DNA from: Leptidea sinapis
Lineage: Eukaryota; Arthropoda; Insecta; Lepidoptera; Pieridae
Reading direction: 5' to 3'
Length of the DNA stretch: 64,000 bases
Assembly: GCF_905404315.1 (NCBI RefSeq)
Contig: NC_066287.1
Coordinates: 7,812,001 to 7,876,000, forward strand
How positions within the stretch are numbered: the stretch's first letter is position 1; each line of letters opens with the position of its first letter. The notes under the pieces are model-generated. The model saw nothing but the letters and a program-made list of their open reading frames with translations. It was not told the DNA's origin and made no database searches. The translations under genes and the position numbers were made by a program. Shown piece after piece: positions 22,789 to 35,200 of this stretch.

Positions 22789-25700
22789 TCAAATATCATC
22801 CCAGCAATTGTCATATTTTCCATAATTATTTATAAATACGTCAGGTATTATTTGATCATCCTCGTGTCTATAGTTACGGTTAACTCTAACATTACAGCCT
22901 GGCTTCCACTCAAACAGCAAACCCGTTAGTGGCACCGAATGTAAATTATTTAGCCCCATCTCTCCGAATTTAAGTTTTATTTCCTTATATAAACATCTTT
23001 TTACGTATGTAAAGAATGTATCCAGGAAATTGAAGCACACATTGGGGTCCCAAAATTTCTGAAATAAATAATTGATTGAGTTTTGGCACCTGAATTGAAC
23101 TAGGCTGCATTTAGTGCACGACCGACGGTCAGCGCTGACCGTCGACGTCGACACAACAACACTCTCTGTCAGTAAATGTTCTTGTGTCCGCGACACATTC
23201 TGGGCAGCAAGCCGTTTTACCCATAGACCAAGTATAGAAACTAGACAAGTTGATAGCTTCCGTCTCACTCACACGAGAAAAAAGAAAAACTTATGCGAGT
23301 CTTATGTAAAGAAATTAGATAGAGTGAGTAGATTTTTTGGTTCGCCATTCGGTTTTTTCAAGGTCAGCACACCCGGTGTGCTAAACAAACTTGACAACGC
23401 TGCACAGATATTTTATTTGCGTCTATAAAAATAGCTATTATTATTGTGAAACGTGTGAAATATCCACTATTTATTCAACATCAGTGACAATTTTAAGTAG
23501 TATCGAAAGAATTATGGTGCGATGTTGTGTTTTACGATGTAAACTTTTGTAAACTTTTGTTATATTATGTACCTATATATATATATATAGGATATTATCT
23601 GTTTCATGTTGGGCACGCCAAACCGATGTCTAGTTACTATACTTGGTCTATGGTTTTTCCCCAAATTGGTCCAGGTATAATATAATGATTGTTTTTTACG
23701 AGAAAATGTGACGAGGCGAACAAGATGCTCATCTGATGGTAAATGATAAGTCCTATCCAGTATAATGCAGAACCCCCTCAAGTTCCATAAAAACCCATAA
23801 TGTGATGGTATATCAAACAACTAATAAAATAAAATTTAAATGTTAAATTTATATTAATTTAAATTGAGAAATAAGTATTTAAATACGAGAATCATTATTA
23901 GCCCTGTTAGCGCTCAGATAGGTAGCCAAAAAAATAAGGCTGTTATTTAAGACCGGGTGCTTTGCATAGGTAAGAATAATATTAATATAAAAAAGAGTGT
24001 GCTTTAGACCACACGACTGAAGAAAATCAATTATTAATTAAACACAAATAAAACTGAAAACAAAATTCCTTGACTCGAACCCGCGACCTCTCTCGCGTAG
24101 GTACTCGCGTTTCGTGCGAGCGCTCTTTCCAACTGAGTCAACCGTTCGAGTGACGTATCATTGATAAAATCTTGTATGCTCTGTTCAATCTCAGGTTGTG
24201 GCTTCATCTACAGGATAAAGTGTAACCTTACTCCCAAGTCAAGCCAAGTGTGCGTAAAGTAGTTCTAAATTAAAAAAATACTTACTTTACTCATTTTGGG
24301 TAAATCTGCAACCCTATAAGTTTTCAACCTCTCAACAATACCATCGTCATTTCTAAATCCACAAAGGATTGTGTCGATTCCGACTAGAAATGATTGACAC
24401 CACCATTTCTTCGCCTTAAATCTCCTGAAATGCAAATCCAAAAAATACAATTGGAAAAATTTCTTCCTTATTGGATTTTACAATCAAATAATTCAAAGTT
24501 ATATATGGACATAACTAGGGTTGTACCACCTATTCAGAATAGAAATTATTCCCAGAAAATGTACAAAACAAATGTGTTACGAAATTTAAAAGAATTGTTT
24601 AAAAAACGTTTGTGTGGGAAAGGTTATTATAGCATAAACGATTTTCTTAATGACACCACGGACTGGGAATAAAGCGAACACCATCAGGCTCTAAAATTAT
24701 AAATGTTTAATGTACGATATTACATTGTTATCCATATTTTATATTAAAAAAAAAGCCCGCTGAGTTTCTTGCGCCCATTCTTCTCAGGCTCAGACCTGAG
24801 AAGAATCAGTCTCTTTTGAATGGGTGGTAGTTTTTGACGTTCAATAAGTGATTTTAAATTCTATTTTGAATAAAAATATTTGAATTTGAAATGACTCCAA
24901 CCTAGAGTTTATAAGGCTAGGTGTCGAATTATATACCTTTTTTTATATTACAAAAAGGATGCATACATGCTTCAGCATAGTGAGATCGTAAATATGCAAG
25001 ATTTCCATTGTGTGGCATTATTCAAAGCGTGATCGAAACACAACTGAACGAAAACTCTACCTCATGGACACATGGCAGAGTTATACTTCAGACAATTTAT
25101 AGTGTGATTAGATAGCAGGGGCGTGCATACCATATAGGCAATTAGGCAGTGCCTAAGTGCCCGTTAAGGACCTATATAAATATAGCACTAGTGTTAAAAA
25201 TTTTTTTAGTACAATTTGGTTCCATTATTCTTTAACCAAACTTCTACTAATTCAATACAACAGTATTGTATTCAATGAAATATAAAAATAAATGACCAAA
25301 CGGACCGGAAACTCTATGCGATACACAAACAACTTTAATATTTAGACCATAACATACTGTCTGTACATATATATCTACAGTGCCTACCTTCTAGAAAACC
25401 AATGCACACCCCTGATTGTGAGTTTCGTTGTTCATTGTACATCAATTCTACTATACTACAGACTTTGCCAAGAATTATATATCCGTGACAAATTTATATA
25501 CAGAATAGTAATTAATTAAATAATACCTATTGTTACAACTAGTAAAAAAAATTAAATACCTAAAATTTCTATCTTGGTTTGAGGTTTCAATATGTCTGCT
25601 GGTCTTGATTTCTATAAATTCTTTGCTTGATAAATATTGTATTAAAGCTTCTGGTCCTAATACTAGATCGGGCTTTTCCTGCACACATTCTTTGTCACAC

Positions 25701-27699
25701 CTGATACCATCCATCTCGGCCCCAAAAACGATGTTGTGTCTATTAATGTTTGTTTTTAGCACTAAGGAGAACTCTTCCATTTCATTGACAGGCATCTCTG
25801 GTGTAGGATCTGTTTGTGGACTATCTGAAATGTCATGTTTGTATTACACATATTATCACAAGTGGACGAAACAGCAAGCAAGGAAAAAACTGAACACGGA
25901 GAGTGAAATATTTGGATGTTGTAATATAGTATTTTCGTTGACTAATGTGAGTGTTAGTGAGTTCACATTTAAATTGTTGTAATGTGTGAAAAATTTAAGA
26001 AAAATAAAAAGGTATATAAGATCATCAGATAATAATACCACTCCAACAAACATTCACATTAGTGCCAAATAGGTATTGGTGATTTTTATCTTTTGAACTA
26101 AAACTGAAATTTTGTATTATATATGCATGTGGCAGTATTAAAACATTGGTAGATTTTGTATATGAAGTGATAGTAAGTACTTAAGACTTATTACCAAAGG
26201 GCTCTGCTGTAATTTATATTATGCAACTGTAGATTATCTGTAAAATAAACGAGGCTATGACTAATTATCATTATCTTTAACAATTATTCATGTCAAATAC
26301 TTAAGAGTGTGTCTGAGAATCAGAGAAGAAATGGTACACATTACTTCTCTGACAGAGAACCATCAGCTTCCAAAGCAAGGTCTGATTGACATCAAAAATC
26401 ATTTCCAAGCAAAGTTCTGAACCTGAAATGACTTATGTTAAAACACTATAGCATAGTAAGTAATACAATAATTTCATAGATAGGAATATATTTATTTACA
26501 TAGGGAGTCACAATGGCAAAACATAACATTAGTTTATAAAGAGGAAAGACCTAATTTATGAACTAATAAAAGACAAAGGTCATGGGGAGAAGAACTGATA
26601 AGAAACTCTCAGCCCATCTTTTACATCATACCATAGCCTTTTTAATCTAATATTTTACAATTTTAGGTAGGCAGTGCTGAACCACACAAGAACCGTGCAT
26701 CATTATCCTCTATATAATCTGTTATCAGGGGTGTGCATTGTCAGTGCAGTGTCATATTATATAGGCAATTAGGCAGTGCATACCTCACTATAAACCTAAA
26801 TGAATATAGCACTAGTGTCAAAGTCAATTTCTTACCTAGTAGGCAGCCTACAGATTGCATATACAAAGCAAGCAGTGTTTCATACAACTTATGTTGTATT
26901 ATAGGAGTAAAGCGCAACTACTTCCACGTACGACAAAGCTGTGGAATGAGCTTCCTTGTGCGGTGTTTCCGGGACGATATGACATGGGTCCTTCAAAAAA
27001 AGCTTGTACACCTTCCTTAAAGGCTGGCAACTCTGGTGTTGCAAGAGAATATGGGCGGTGGCGATCACTTAACACCAGGTGACCCGTACGCTTGTTTGTC
27101 CTGCTAATCCATAAAAATAAAAAAAATTTGATATACAGTGCCTACCTTGCTGAAAACCAATGCACACCCCTGTATGTTATAGGTATTTGATACATGATAT
27201 TACCAGATACTACATATTGTTCAAATTTGTAGCCCCAAGACGAAAACATCAGATCTCTCACTGTCATATTTTTCTTTTGCATTTTCTTCTCTTCAGTATC
27301 TCGGGCACATAAATATATATTTCCCTTGAACAAAATTGCCACAATTTTCCATGGGTCGCGATTCTCATATGGTGTACAGGCCACACATGTCATCAAGCCG
27401 CGGTAACAAAATATTGTTGCAGATTCAATTTTGTTGGAAGCTTGTAGTTTTAATCTATGTTGATGGTCTAACAAGAACTTCAAAAGTTCTGTCAACTTTA
27501 CATCCAAGTCTGCCGGTTTTCTTATAACGTTATTGATTTGTTCGTTCAAATCAAAGGACACCTCACAGTTACGAATATTTTGTGCATATTTAAGATTTTC
27601 TATGTCTATGTAACCTATAATTCTGGGTCGTCCAAAGTGAGGAAATGGCTTTTGATAAATTTCAGAATTTACGCAAAGTTCATTGTGATGAATACTCAT
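22789..27699 (-). CDS. DXO: DXO/Rai1 family decapping exoribonuclease
   Basis: Four minus-strand exons, 27699-27204, 25824-25560, 24424-24286 and 23058-22789, join in phase (1, 2, 0) with GT/AG borders to a 389-residue protein, close to the usual length. DXO enzymes remove incomplete or non-canonical caps (including NAD caps) and degrade the RNA 5'-3'. Family motifs are all present: FCYRGLMT with Arg100, GAEMD with Glu202 and Asp204, EIKTS with Glu237 and Lys239, KKWWCQSFLVGI, and GFRNDDG followed by LKT. These acidic residues bind the metal ions in known structures. The ATG at 27699 gives MSIHHNELCV, a plausible start. Intron 1 carries a MITE with a nested LINE tail, intron 2 a LINE tail and a second MITE copy, intron 3 a tRNA-like SINE head. 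No AATAAA is obvious just after the stop. Confidence 0.93.
23123..23144. repeat. Perfect 22-bp GC-rich palindrome
   Basis: Centred on GACGGTCAGC|GCTGACCGTC and extended by one pair on each side. It lies in DXO intron 3, in a GC-rich patch followed by GTCGACGTCGAC. Confidence 0.85.
24066..24150 (-). mobile_element. tRNA-derived SINE head in DXO intron 3
   Basis: On the minus strand TGACTCAGTTGGAAAGAGC (24140-24122) resembles a tRNA box A region and GGGTTCGAGTC (24082-24072) a box B. The sequence between does not fold into a normal anticodon arm of standard length, and a longer tail follows the box B, so it is a SINE head rather than a functional tRNA gene. Confidence 0.6.
24452..24893 (+). 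mobile_element. LINE 3' fragment with TTGAA-type tail
   Basis: The plus-strand frame up to 24672 ends with KRLCGKGYYSINDFLNDTTDWE and a stop, the C-terminus of a lepidopteran non-LTR reverse transcriptase. It is followed by a 3' UTR with GCCCGCTGAGTTTCTTGCGC and a tail ATTTGAATTTGAA. A minus-strand relative lies at 39120-39390. It is inserted antisense in DXO intron 2. Confidence 0.75.
25116..25414. mobile_element. hAT-like MITE (family M), copy 1
   Basis: Ends CAGGGGCGTGCATACC and CCAATGCACACCCCTG are inverted repeats. Inner text (TATAGGCAATTAGGCAGTGC, AATATAGCACTAGTGT, ACAGTGCCTACCTT) matches copy 2 in the same orientation. The 8-bp flanks (TTAGATAG, ATTGTGAG) no longer match clearly. It lies in DXO intron 2. 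Confidence 0.8.
26726..27172. mobile_element. hAT-like MITE (family M), copy 2, split by a LINE tail
   Basis: Ends CAGGGGTGTGCATTG and CCAATGCACACCCCTG; flanks TCTGTTAT (26718-26725) and TATGTTAT (27173-27180) match at seven of eight bases, as expected for a hAT target duplication. A family L LINE 3' end occupies 26919-27121. Its right end is 31 bp from the donor site of DXO exon 1. Confidence 0.85.
26919..27121 (+). mobile_element. LINE 3' fragment, family L, nested in MITE
   Basis: CTTCCACGTACGACAAAGCT through to an A-rich end CCATAAAAATAAAAAA, matching the 3' part of the other family L copies. It is nested in the MITE, so it inserted after the MITE did. Confidence 0.85.
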
Positions 27700-28200
27700 A
27701 GTGGAAATAACAAGTAGATTGTACCTGATTTTATTTTATGTATCTAGTTTCTACTACCTCGTGCTTTGTCCGTTATTTCGTTAGTATGTACATAATCTAA
27801 AATATAAAATAAGTAGTTTCTACTATAAGGAAATTACTGATAAATTTAGTATTTAGATTTTGTTCTGTTTGTTGCACATCTTTATTATAGTAATAATTGA
27901 TGTAAGGGTAAATTGACTAATATTTGTTTTCCTACAAAAGATATTTTAATTGTATAATTTAGTAAATAGAATAAAGTTATTCTTTTTTATTAAAATATGT
28001 AAAAAATAGTAAACAAAACAAAGTATATAACAAAGTTTACTTCTGGGTTTGTCCTCCGTTGTCAAATGTCAAAACTTTAGCACATGACTTTTTTTTTTAA
28101 TTTCCACTCCTTTTTGTAGAATTTGGCTCGCACGTTCCATGCATCCGCCGTCTTCAAGTTTTCTTAATTAATTAATTTCAAATTGGAAATTTTCATGCGT
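27700..28200. other. DXO upstream region
   Basis: AT-rich spacer between the DXO start codon and the first I-type LINE fragment. It presumably contains the DXO promoter, but I see no definite TATA box or initiator. Confidence 0.35.
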
Positions 28201-29760
28201 CGCTTTTTCATAGTGGAAGTATTCTCCTTTGAAGTGTTTTTATTAATTCCAAAATTGGGTGTATGGTTGGATCAAAAATTGACAGGTGTAAAGCACTTTA
28301 ACTACATCTCCCAAAAGTGTGAAAAAAATATTAATATCCTTCGCTCATTATCTGGCGTTTGGTGGGGGGCTTACCCCTTCACCCAAAGATTGCTTTACAA
28401 TGCCATAATTCGTAGCCACATGGATTATGGCACGTTACTTTTGATTCCAGGCAATAAGGCAGGTTTAGATAAGTTAGACAAATTACAGGCAAAATGTTTG
28501 CGCATTATATTAGGAGCTATGAAATCTAGTCCTATTAATGCTATGCAGGTCGAGTGTGTAGAACCTCCCCTCTCGCTTCGTCGACAGTTCCTCGCTAATA
28601 AACTGTTTTTTAAATTAGCGGAATTCCGGGATCACCCTTTGCTGCATAAATTAGATCAATTAGTTGGCCTATACAACAATAACCAAATTTCTCAAGATAA
28701 GAGATCATGTCTTGCCCATAGTTACCTATTGTACTTTCAACTCCCTAACCCCTTTTTTGAACTTTCGAAATTACTCCTATTCTCAATGCCTTTCCATGCA
28801 CTCACCTTCCATCCCTTAATAATTTTAGATATGGGCATTAATAAGGTCACCATAGAAGCTAACAAAACATTTTCTCATGTTATGCATTCAGATTTCCAAA
28901 ATTGGAATAAGATTTTCACTGATGCTTCTAAAACACACATGAGCCCAGTTGATGTTGCAGTATGGATGTGCAAGAATTGTTTAAGTTATAGCTGCCCAAC
29001 TGTCACTTCGGTATTCACAGGGGAAGAAATTGCTATACTTGAAGCTATTTTATTTATTAAGTCCCATGGCCTAAACAATTCTATTATATTATCAGACTCC
29101 AAAAGCTGCCTTCAATCCATCCTCTCAAATCCATTTCGCTCAAAAAGTAGGATTCCAATTATACTTAAGATAAGAGAAAACTTGAAAGAGTGCTATGATC
29201 TCAACATCAACATAGTTCTAGCATGGATACCAGGCCATGCAGGTATAATCGGCAGTGAAAATGCTGATGCTTGTGCCAGGTCAGCTGCTCATACAGGTTC
29301 CCAACAACATTCTCAAATCTTCTCTCATGACTTGTGCTCCACCTTGAAAATAAATATGTTTGAGAGGTGGTCAAACATCTGGCAGGTTTCCAAAACTGCT
29401 AAAGGCGTCTTTTATGGTGATATACAACCTGTAATGCCTTTAAAACCGTGGTTCTCGAAATTTAGATTCCCCAATAAATCAATAATATCAACAGTTTGCC
29501 GGTTACGCTTAAACCACTCTTGCACTCCAGTATTCCTAGCCAAATTAAGAATTAGAGACCATTCTCTATGTGACTGTGGACTTGATGAGGGAAATTTATT
29601 ATTTAATTGCCCTTTAATGAAGTCTTCCTTGTACAACTTTATACCTCCTGAAATCCCCCGCCCCACCTCCATGAAATTCCTCCTCACCTTTGTTTTCACT
29701 CCTTTTGTAAATACTTTATGTAAATATATTAAACAGAATAATATTAAGTTATAACTAACA
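28201..29760 (+). mobile_element. Truncated I-type LINE, copy 1 (RT end and RNase H)
   Basis: A frame open from 28183 to 29754 encodes the thumb of a reverse transcriptase (KLGVWLDQKLTGVKHF, AIIRSHMDYG, LRIILGAMKSSP), then an RNase H domain with the four acidic positions FTDASK, TGEEIAILEA, LSDSKSC and SENADACA, then a Cys/His tail (HSLCDCGLDEGNLLFNC) ending KYIKQNNIKL. Everything upstream of the thumb is missing. RNase H within ORF2 is typical of I-group LINEs. The frame is intact, so the copy is not very old. The first codons after 28183 do not match the family and are probably flanking or frameshifted. Confidence 0.85.
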
Positions 29761-30129
29761 CAATAAATATTTTAATAAGTAATATTATCAGTGTTTGTCC
29801 ATTATAATCTAACAGCATGTATATTTGTTTCAGGTATAATAAGAAAATAAATCTGTTTTGATTCTGGGCACCGGTCATTACTATAATCACTTATAAATTC
29901 GTTTACACCGATCAAATGACACACTCTAAGCTTGTTGGTCTACTGAAACGTGACATTGGCGAGTTGTGGTGCCCCTTCCACAGAAGCCACTAGAAAGAAT
30001 AGAATAGAATAGAACAAACAAATAATTTAACGAAAACTATTATTCACAGATAAAATACATTAGGTACCATACATTATTTACAATATAATACTAATGCTAT
30101 AAATATATTTAGAAAGTACACTTTAAAAT

Positions 30130-31765
30130 ATATGATCAACAGAATTCGGAAGACTTTTTATAGATGTAGGGAAATCCCTACCTTTTGCTTTTACTATGAG
30201 GACCAACTCATCAACTTGGTAGATAAGGCAAAGTTGCTTGGAGTTATACTTGATTACAGACTGAACGGATTGGCTCATACCGAATATGTAATTAATAAAT
30301 GTGAAAAGGGCATCAATGTTCTACGCGCAGTAGCGGGAGTATGGTGGGGTGCTCATGCCTACTCCCTCAAACTCTTATATAATGCTTTAGTTCGTAGCTA
30401 TATTGATTACTGTTCATTTGTTTTAGACCCCTTAAAAAAACAGTGTCTGAGAAGTTAAATAAAATTCAATATCGTTGCCTCAGAATTATTCTGGGTGCAA
30501 TGAAGTCTTCCCCCACTAACGCTCTACAAGTCGAATGTGTTGATCCTCCTTTACATCTCCGACGGCAATACCTATGTGACCGGTTTGTCAGCAAAATGTT
30601 ACAGCTTTCCTCCCACTCATTGTGGACCAAATTGGACCAGCTATCTCAAGTCCTTAGCCCACGCAATCGCGTTTACCAATCTCCCTCATCCCTTGTTATC
30701 TTTATCGATGAGTCCTCTATTCTCCACATCATATAAAGCCCTGGTTTTCAATCTTTCCGTCGTTACTGATCTTGGTTTGGTCAAAGGAGCCCCCGATACT
30801 AATTCGAAATTTCAATGCTTAGTTCGTTAGAATTGGTCAAATCACCTTCTTATCTACACTGATGCTTCAAAGATGTCTCAGCAAAGTTGTGTTGGCGCAG
30901 CCTGCTAGGTCCCCAGCTTTAAAGTCATTTTACAATTCAAATGTCCTCCTGAGTCTCGTTGTTTACAGGAGAGGCTGTTGCGTTATTAGAAGCAATCCTG
31001 TTTACCCGCTCCCATAACCTGAATCAAACTGTTATTTTTACTGACTCCCTTAGTTGTTTATCATCCATCAAGGAAAACCCATTCCGGAGTAAGTCAAGAC
31101 ATCCAATCATTCTTCAGATTAGGGAGGCTCTATTTTCCTGTCATCAAAATGGAATAGACTTAACACTTGTCTGGATTCCAGGTCATTCTGGCATTGCAGG
31201 CAATGAAACAGTTGACTCTTGTGCTAAATCTGCTATACAAATGGGTTCTTATGAACATTATAAAAATAGTTCCTAAAATCTGAGCGCTCTTTCTAAAACT
31301 TATCTCGACAAGTCCTGGAATACATACTGGAATGAATCAAAATTGGTTAAAGGAAATTCTATGGCTCAGTCCAACCAGATATACGTCCATGGTTTTTTTC
31401 TCATAGATATGCAGACAGATGGGTTACCTCCACAATATGTCGCCTACGTCTTGGTCATTACAGCACACCTGTCCACCTGCACAAGATCTGAGTTAAAGAT
31501 CACTCCTTGTGTGAATGTGGCTTGGACAACGGTACTGTATCTGATATAGTATTTTCCTGTCCTGAACTTCTACATCCCCTTTATGACGTTCTGCCACCGA
31601 AATTTACCCGTCCAGTAAACGTTGAATGTTTGTTAACGTCTGTGTTTAGTCCATATTGTAATTTTTTATGTAAATATGTGAAATATAATAATATTAAGCT
31701 GTAAATATGTAATATAGAGTGTATTTTGTATAATATTGTGTTGTTCCAGGCTAGAAACTAACCAT
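30130..31765 (+). pseudogene. Truncated I-type LINE, copy 2, degenerate
   Basis: The same region as copy 1, in the same orientation 370 bp downstream, but broken by frameshifts and stops into frames at 30132-30458, 30443-30736, 30959-31276 and 31507-31704. Matching blocks include KLLGVILDYRLNG, VRSYIDYCSF, LRIILGAMKSSPTNALQVEC, FTGEAVALLEAILF, WIPGHSGIAGNE and KYVKYNNIKL. The two copies differ throughout, so they are separate insertions of related elements or an old tandem duplication. Confidence 0.85.
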
Positions 31766-32203
31766 ATACAATAACAGCATACTCAAAAAAACCTGCCACT
31801 ATAATCCAAATTAAATTCATACAAAATTTCCATTCATAACGAGTCTCTTCAATTCCACTCGACATTGGGCGAAATAATTTGCGCCCGACTGGTGCAGCCA
31901 CACGCCATATCACAAAAATTGAATTGAATTGAAAAAAAAAGATATATGTCTTGTTGGCAATAATTTGACATTTGTTTTTTTGTAAACAAACACAATAATC
32001 GATAGTCGATATTATACCGTTATTTTATTTAAACAAACCTACTGAGTACTGGCTACTAGTTGTGTAGCCAATTAACGCGATTTGAAAACTTAATTTGAAC
32101 TTTTAAACTATTTAGAATTTTTATTTACCATGTTACTGAGTGTAGTGGTACTTTCAGTGTAAACTATTATAATTATTTATTTTGTGTAATATAACATGCT
32201 AAA

Positions 32204-35200
32204 ATGTCATTTAACAAGTGTCGATTGTGTCTCAAAATTGGGGATTTTTGTTCTATATACGAAAAGGATGATTCTATCAGGTTATCGGATATGGTGATGT
32301 CTTTTACTAGTGTAAAGGTATGTATTTTAATAATGTTAGCGCATTTATGGAACCCCGCTAGCTTCAAATCATTATTATTTTAAAGTATATGTAACTGTCG
32401 GTAATTCTAGTGCTGTAAAGTGCGAAATAATGTAAACAAAAACAACATAACTAATGATAACGTCTACTATTTTTCATGGAAGGGAAGGACAGTCAGCGTA
32501 CCGCTCACCCAATGTTTTTGTTCACTGTTCACTTTCTACTGCAAAACCAGAGGGATCACAGGAGCTTAGCTTGCCCTTTAGTTGAGAGGACGCCTTTTTT
32601 GAACCCATGTCATATCATACTTGATGCACTACTGGATTCCATTTTATATTAATTTAAATACAAAATCTTTCAGATATCAGAGGGTGATGGATTGCCTGAT
32701 AAAGTGTGCACAACTTGCATCGAGAACTTAAGCACTGCATACTTGTTCAAACAGCAATGCGAAAGGATTGATGTATTATTACGGAAATTTCCTGGTACAG
32801 TACAGTTGATTACAGAATTAAGAAATAAATATGTACTTGCAATTTGTTTGGATTCTATTTATTTAATTTTCAGAAATTGACAAGCCCGCTGCTACAGACT
32901 ACAATATCTGTGATCAAGAATTTTATTTACATTCCGAATATGCTTCCATTCAGGAGGATAATGATGAAAATATTGTTAAGGATTCATCACAAAATTCACA
33001 AGGCAGTACATACTATGATATTAGTGATGAAACAGATAGTGATATTGACTCTATTAAATGTCTTTACTGCAGCGAATCCTATAGTAATAAAGGAGCTCAC
33101 AGATGCCATGTTACTTGTACAATAGAAAACAATAATTTACAAAGATCTAGTAGCAATGAGACTTTAGTTGCTTCTGATATTAGAAAGCCTGACTTAAACA
33201 CATCGGTAGATAACACACAACTCACATATCATAGTATACCTGAGTACATTAGAGTCTCATGTGTTTTATGTGATGAAATGTATGATCAGTTTGATGAATA
33301 TGTTGTACATTTGAATAGATGTACAACTAACGTCAAACTACATCATTTTGTGTGCCCGGTGTGCCATGAAATGTTCGCTGATAAATTGAAGTATTTAGAG
33401 CATCTCAAAGTTGTACACTTTAAAGTAGAAGATTCTTTAAGTGATCCAGGTATTGATTGTGTTGACTTTGCGCCTATGATTGAAAAAATACGAAAACCGA
33501 AAGCGATTAGACGTCAAATCGGTTGGTCTATTGAAGATATTTATCAGGAAATTGAGTGTAAGAAGATCGAAGACAAGCCCACAATAACAGCAAGCCCTAT
33601 TAAAAATTTCTTCTCTAAGCTCGGGAATGAGTGAGTCATACATGGATATGTTGGCATGCCTGGGGACTTCAACAATGCTTTTCAAGATACTAACATAGAA
33701 CTTATGTAAATAACTTTTTATGCAATATTCATATTAATATTTCTGGGATTCAGTAATGCTTCACTCCATTTTCTGTTACCATAATAGATATAAAATTTTA
33801 TTTAACATCTTCTTGGCTTTAAGATAATTCTTTTTTTAATCAATATATTTTTTGAATATTTCAGATCTTTTAGCCGACAAAGTACTCCAAAAAAAGTGAG
33901 CTTTAAGAAATTTATAGAAAATGGTAAAGCAAAGACTGCCGTTTACTTGCCATTTAAAAAATATATACAGAATTATAAGCTCAAGAAGAAAGGCTCTGAT
34001 TATAGTCCCATAAATTCAAAAATGGAGGTTACAAGCCGTATTCAAGCCACAATTCCAGAAGTGATTTCAGGTATTCTCCTTATCTTTTATGTTATGTTAA
34101 TCTTCCTTCACTATTCGGCCTTGTATTGGAGCAGATAACTCAACCAAGCAATACATATTTAATGTTACCATAACGCAGATGTAACAGCTCTGGTTCAATG
34201 TGTCAGTTAAAGCACCTTCTGCTGCAACAAACAGGTGTAATGAAGCTGGGTTGCCGCACTGGGCACAAAGGATCTGAACTGCAAAGCTCTAAATAGGAAA
34301 TATAACTGTGCCTCCAGATTATTTAAATTGCAAATCACCTGCTTAGTTGAAGCTTGTCATCAATCGGAGAGCAGCTTTCTGGTTACCCAACAGGAACACG
34401 CTAGTTCTGGGCGTTGCTGAAAGCTGCTAACCTGGTACCTTCAACTACCCGTTTCTGCCACTGCTGCACATGAAGAACTACACCCTGGCCCTTACGGCAA
34501 AAGAATTAATTCGTAACTCATATTTTTTCGACATTTTCACAGCTGCCATAATCTATCTAGATGTATAGATGATCTAAGGTTGTATACACTCTGGTTCATA
34601 ACCTATTTACCTAAAATAATGTCATGGGTAACTTTCAACCGGTCTTATCAAGTATCTCTTTGCTTATTCAGTCAAAGAGTCAGGCCTTTAATTAATATTT
34701 AAAGATAAAGATAGAAAGATAGCCTTTATTTCCAGATATTAGTTATGTAGTAATATGTTTATTTTTTTATTTCCTCTATTTTTTAACAATATATCTAGCT
34801 TGTCCACTGACATAGGCCTCCTTTAGGACCTTCCAGTGCTCTCTCTCCCGCGCTTCTCTACTCCAAACTGGTCCAGCAACCTTCTTTATGTCATCTTCCC
34901 ACCTTAGTATCTGTCTGCCTCTCTTTCTTTTAGCAACTCTCATCTCGGGTACCAATGGATGAGTTTCTGTGACTTTTAATATTTAATAATGGTTAAATCT
35001 GTAAAAAATCTACTCTATGCTCTCGAAGAGTCTGTCTGCTACAATTTAAAAATTAGCTTGAATAATCTGATTCTCATTTAGAGCTTGTTTTTAGTAAAAG
35101 CCCTACGTTGGTGACGTAGGGCTATGTGTGATATATTATATTTTTCTAAAATTTGTTCTATCTTATCAAATCTAGCCAATTATCATTCATCATCCCGAGT

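Noticed and set aside
22789..23268. Single 159-codon minus-strand gene
   Set aside because: Only the part after the acceptor at 23059 is coding; it is the last DXO exon. The first 70 codons are intron.
24066..24150. Functional tRNA gene
   Set aside because: Box A and B are present but the anticodon arm is irregular and a SINE-like tail follows.
24394..24451. LINE coding sequence starting at the ATG 24394
   Set aside because: The first codons overlap DXO exon 3 on the opposite strand; the LINE similarity begins only at about 24452.
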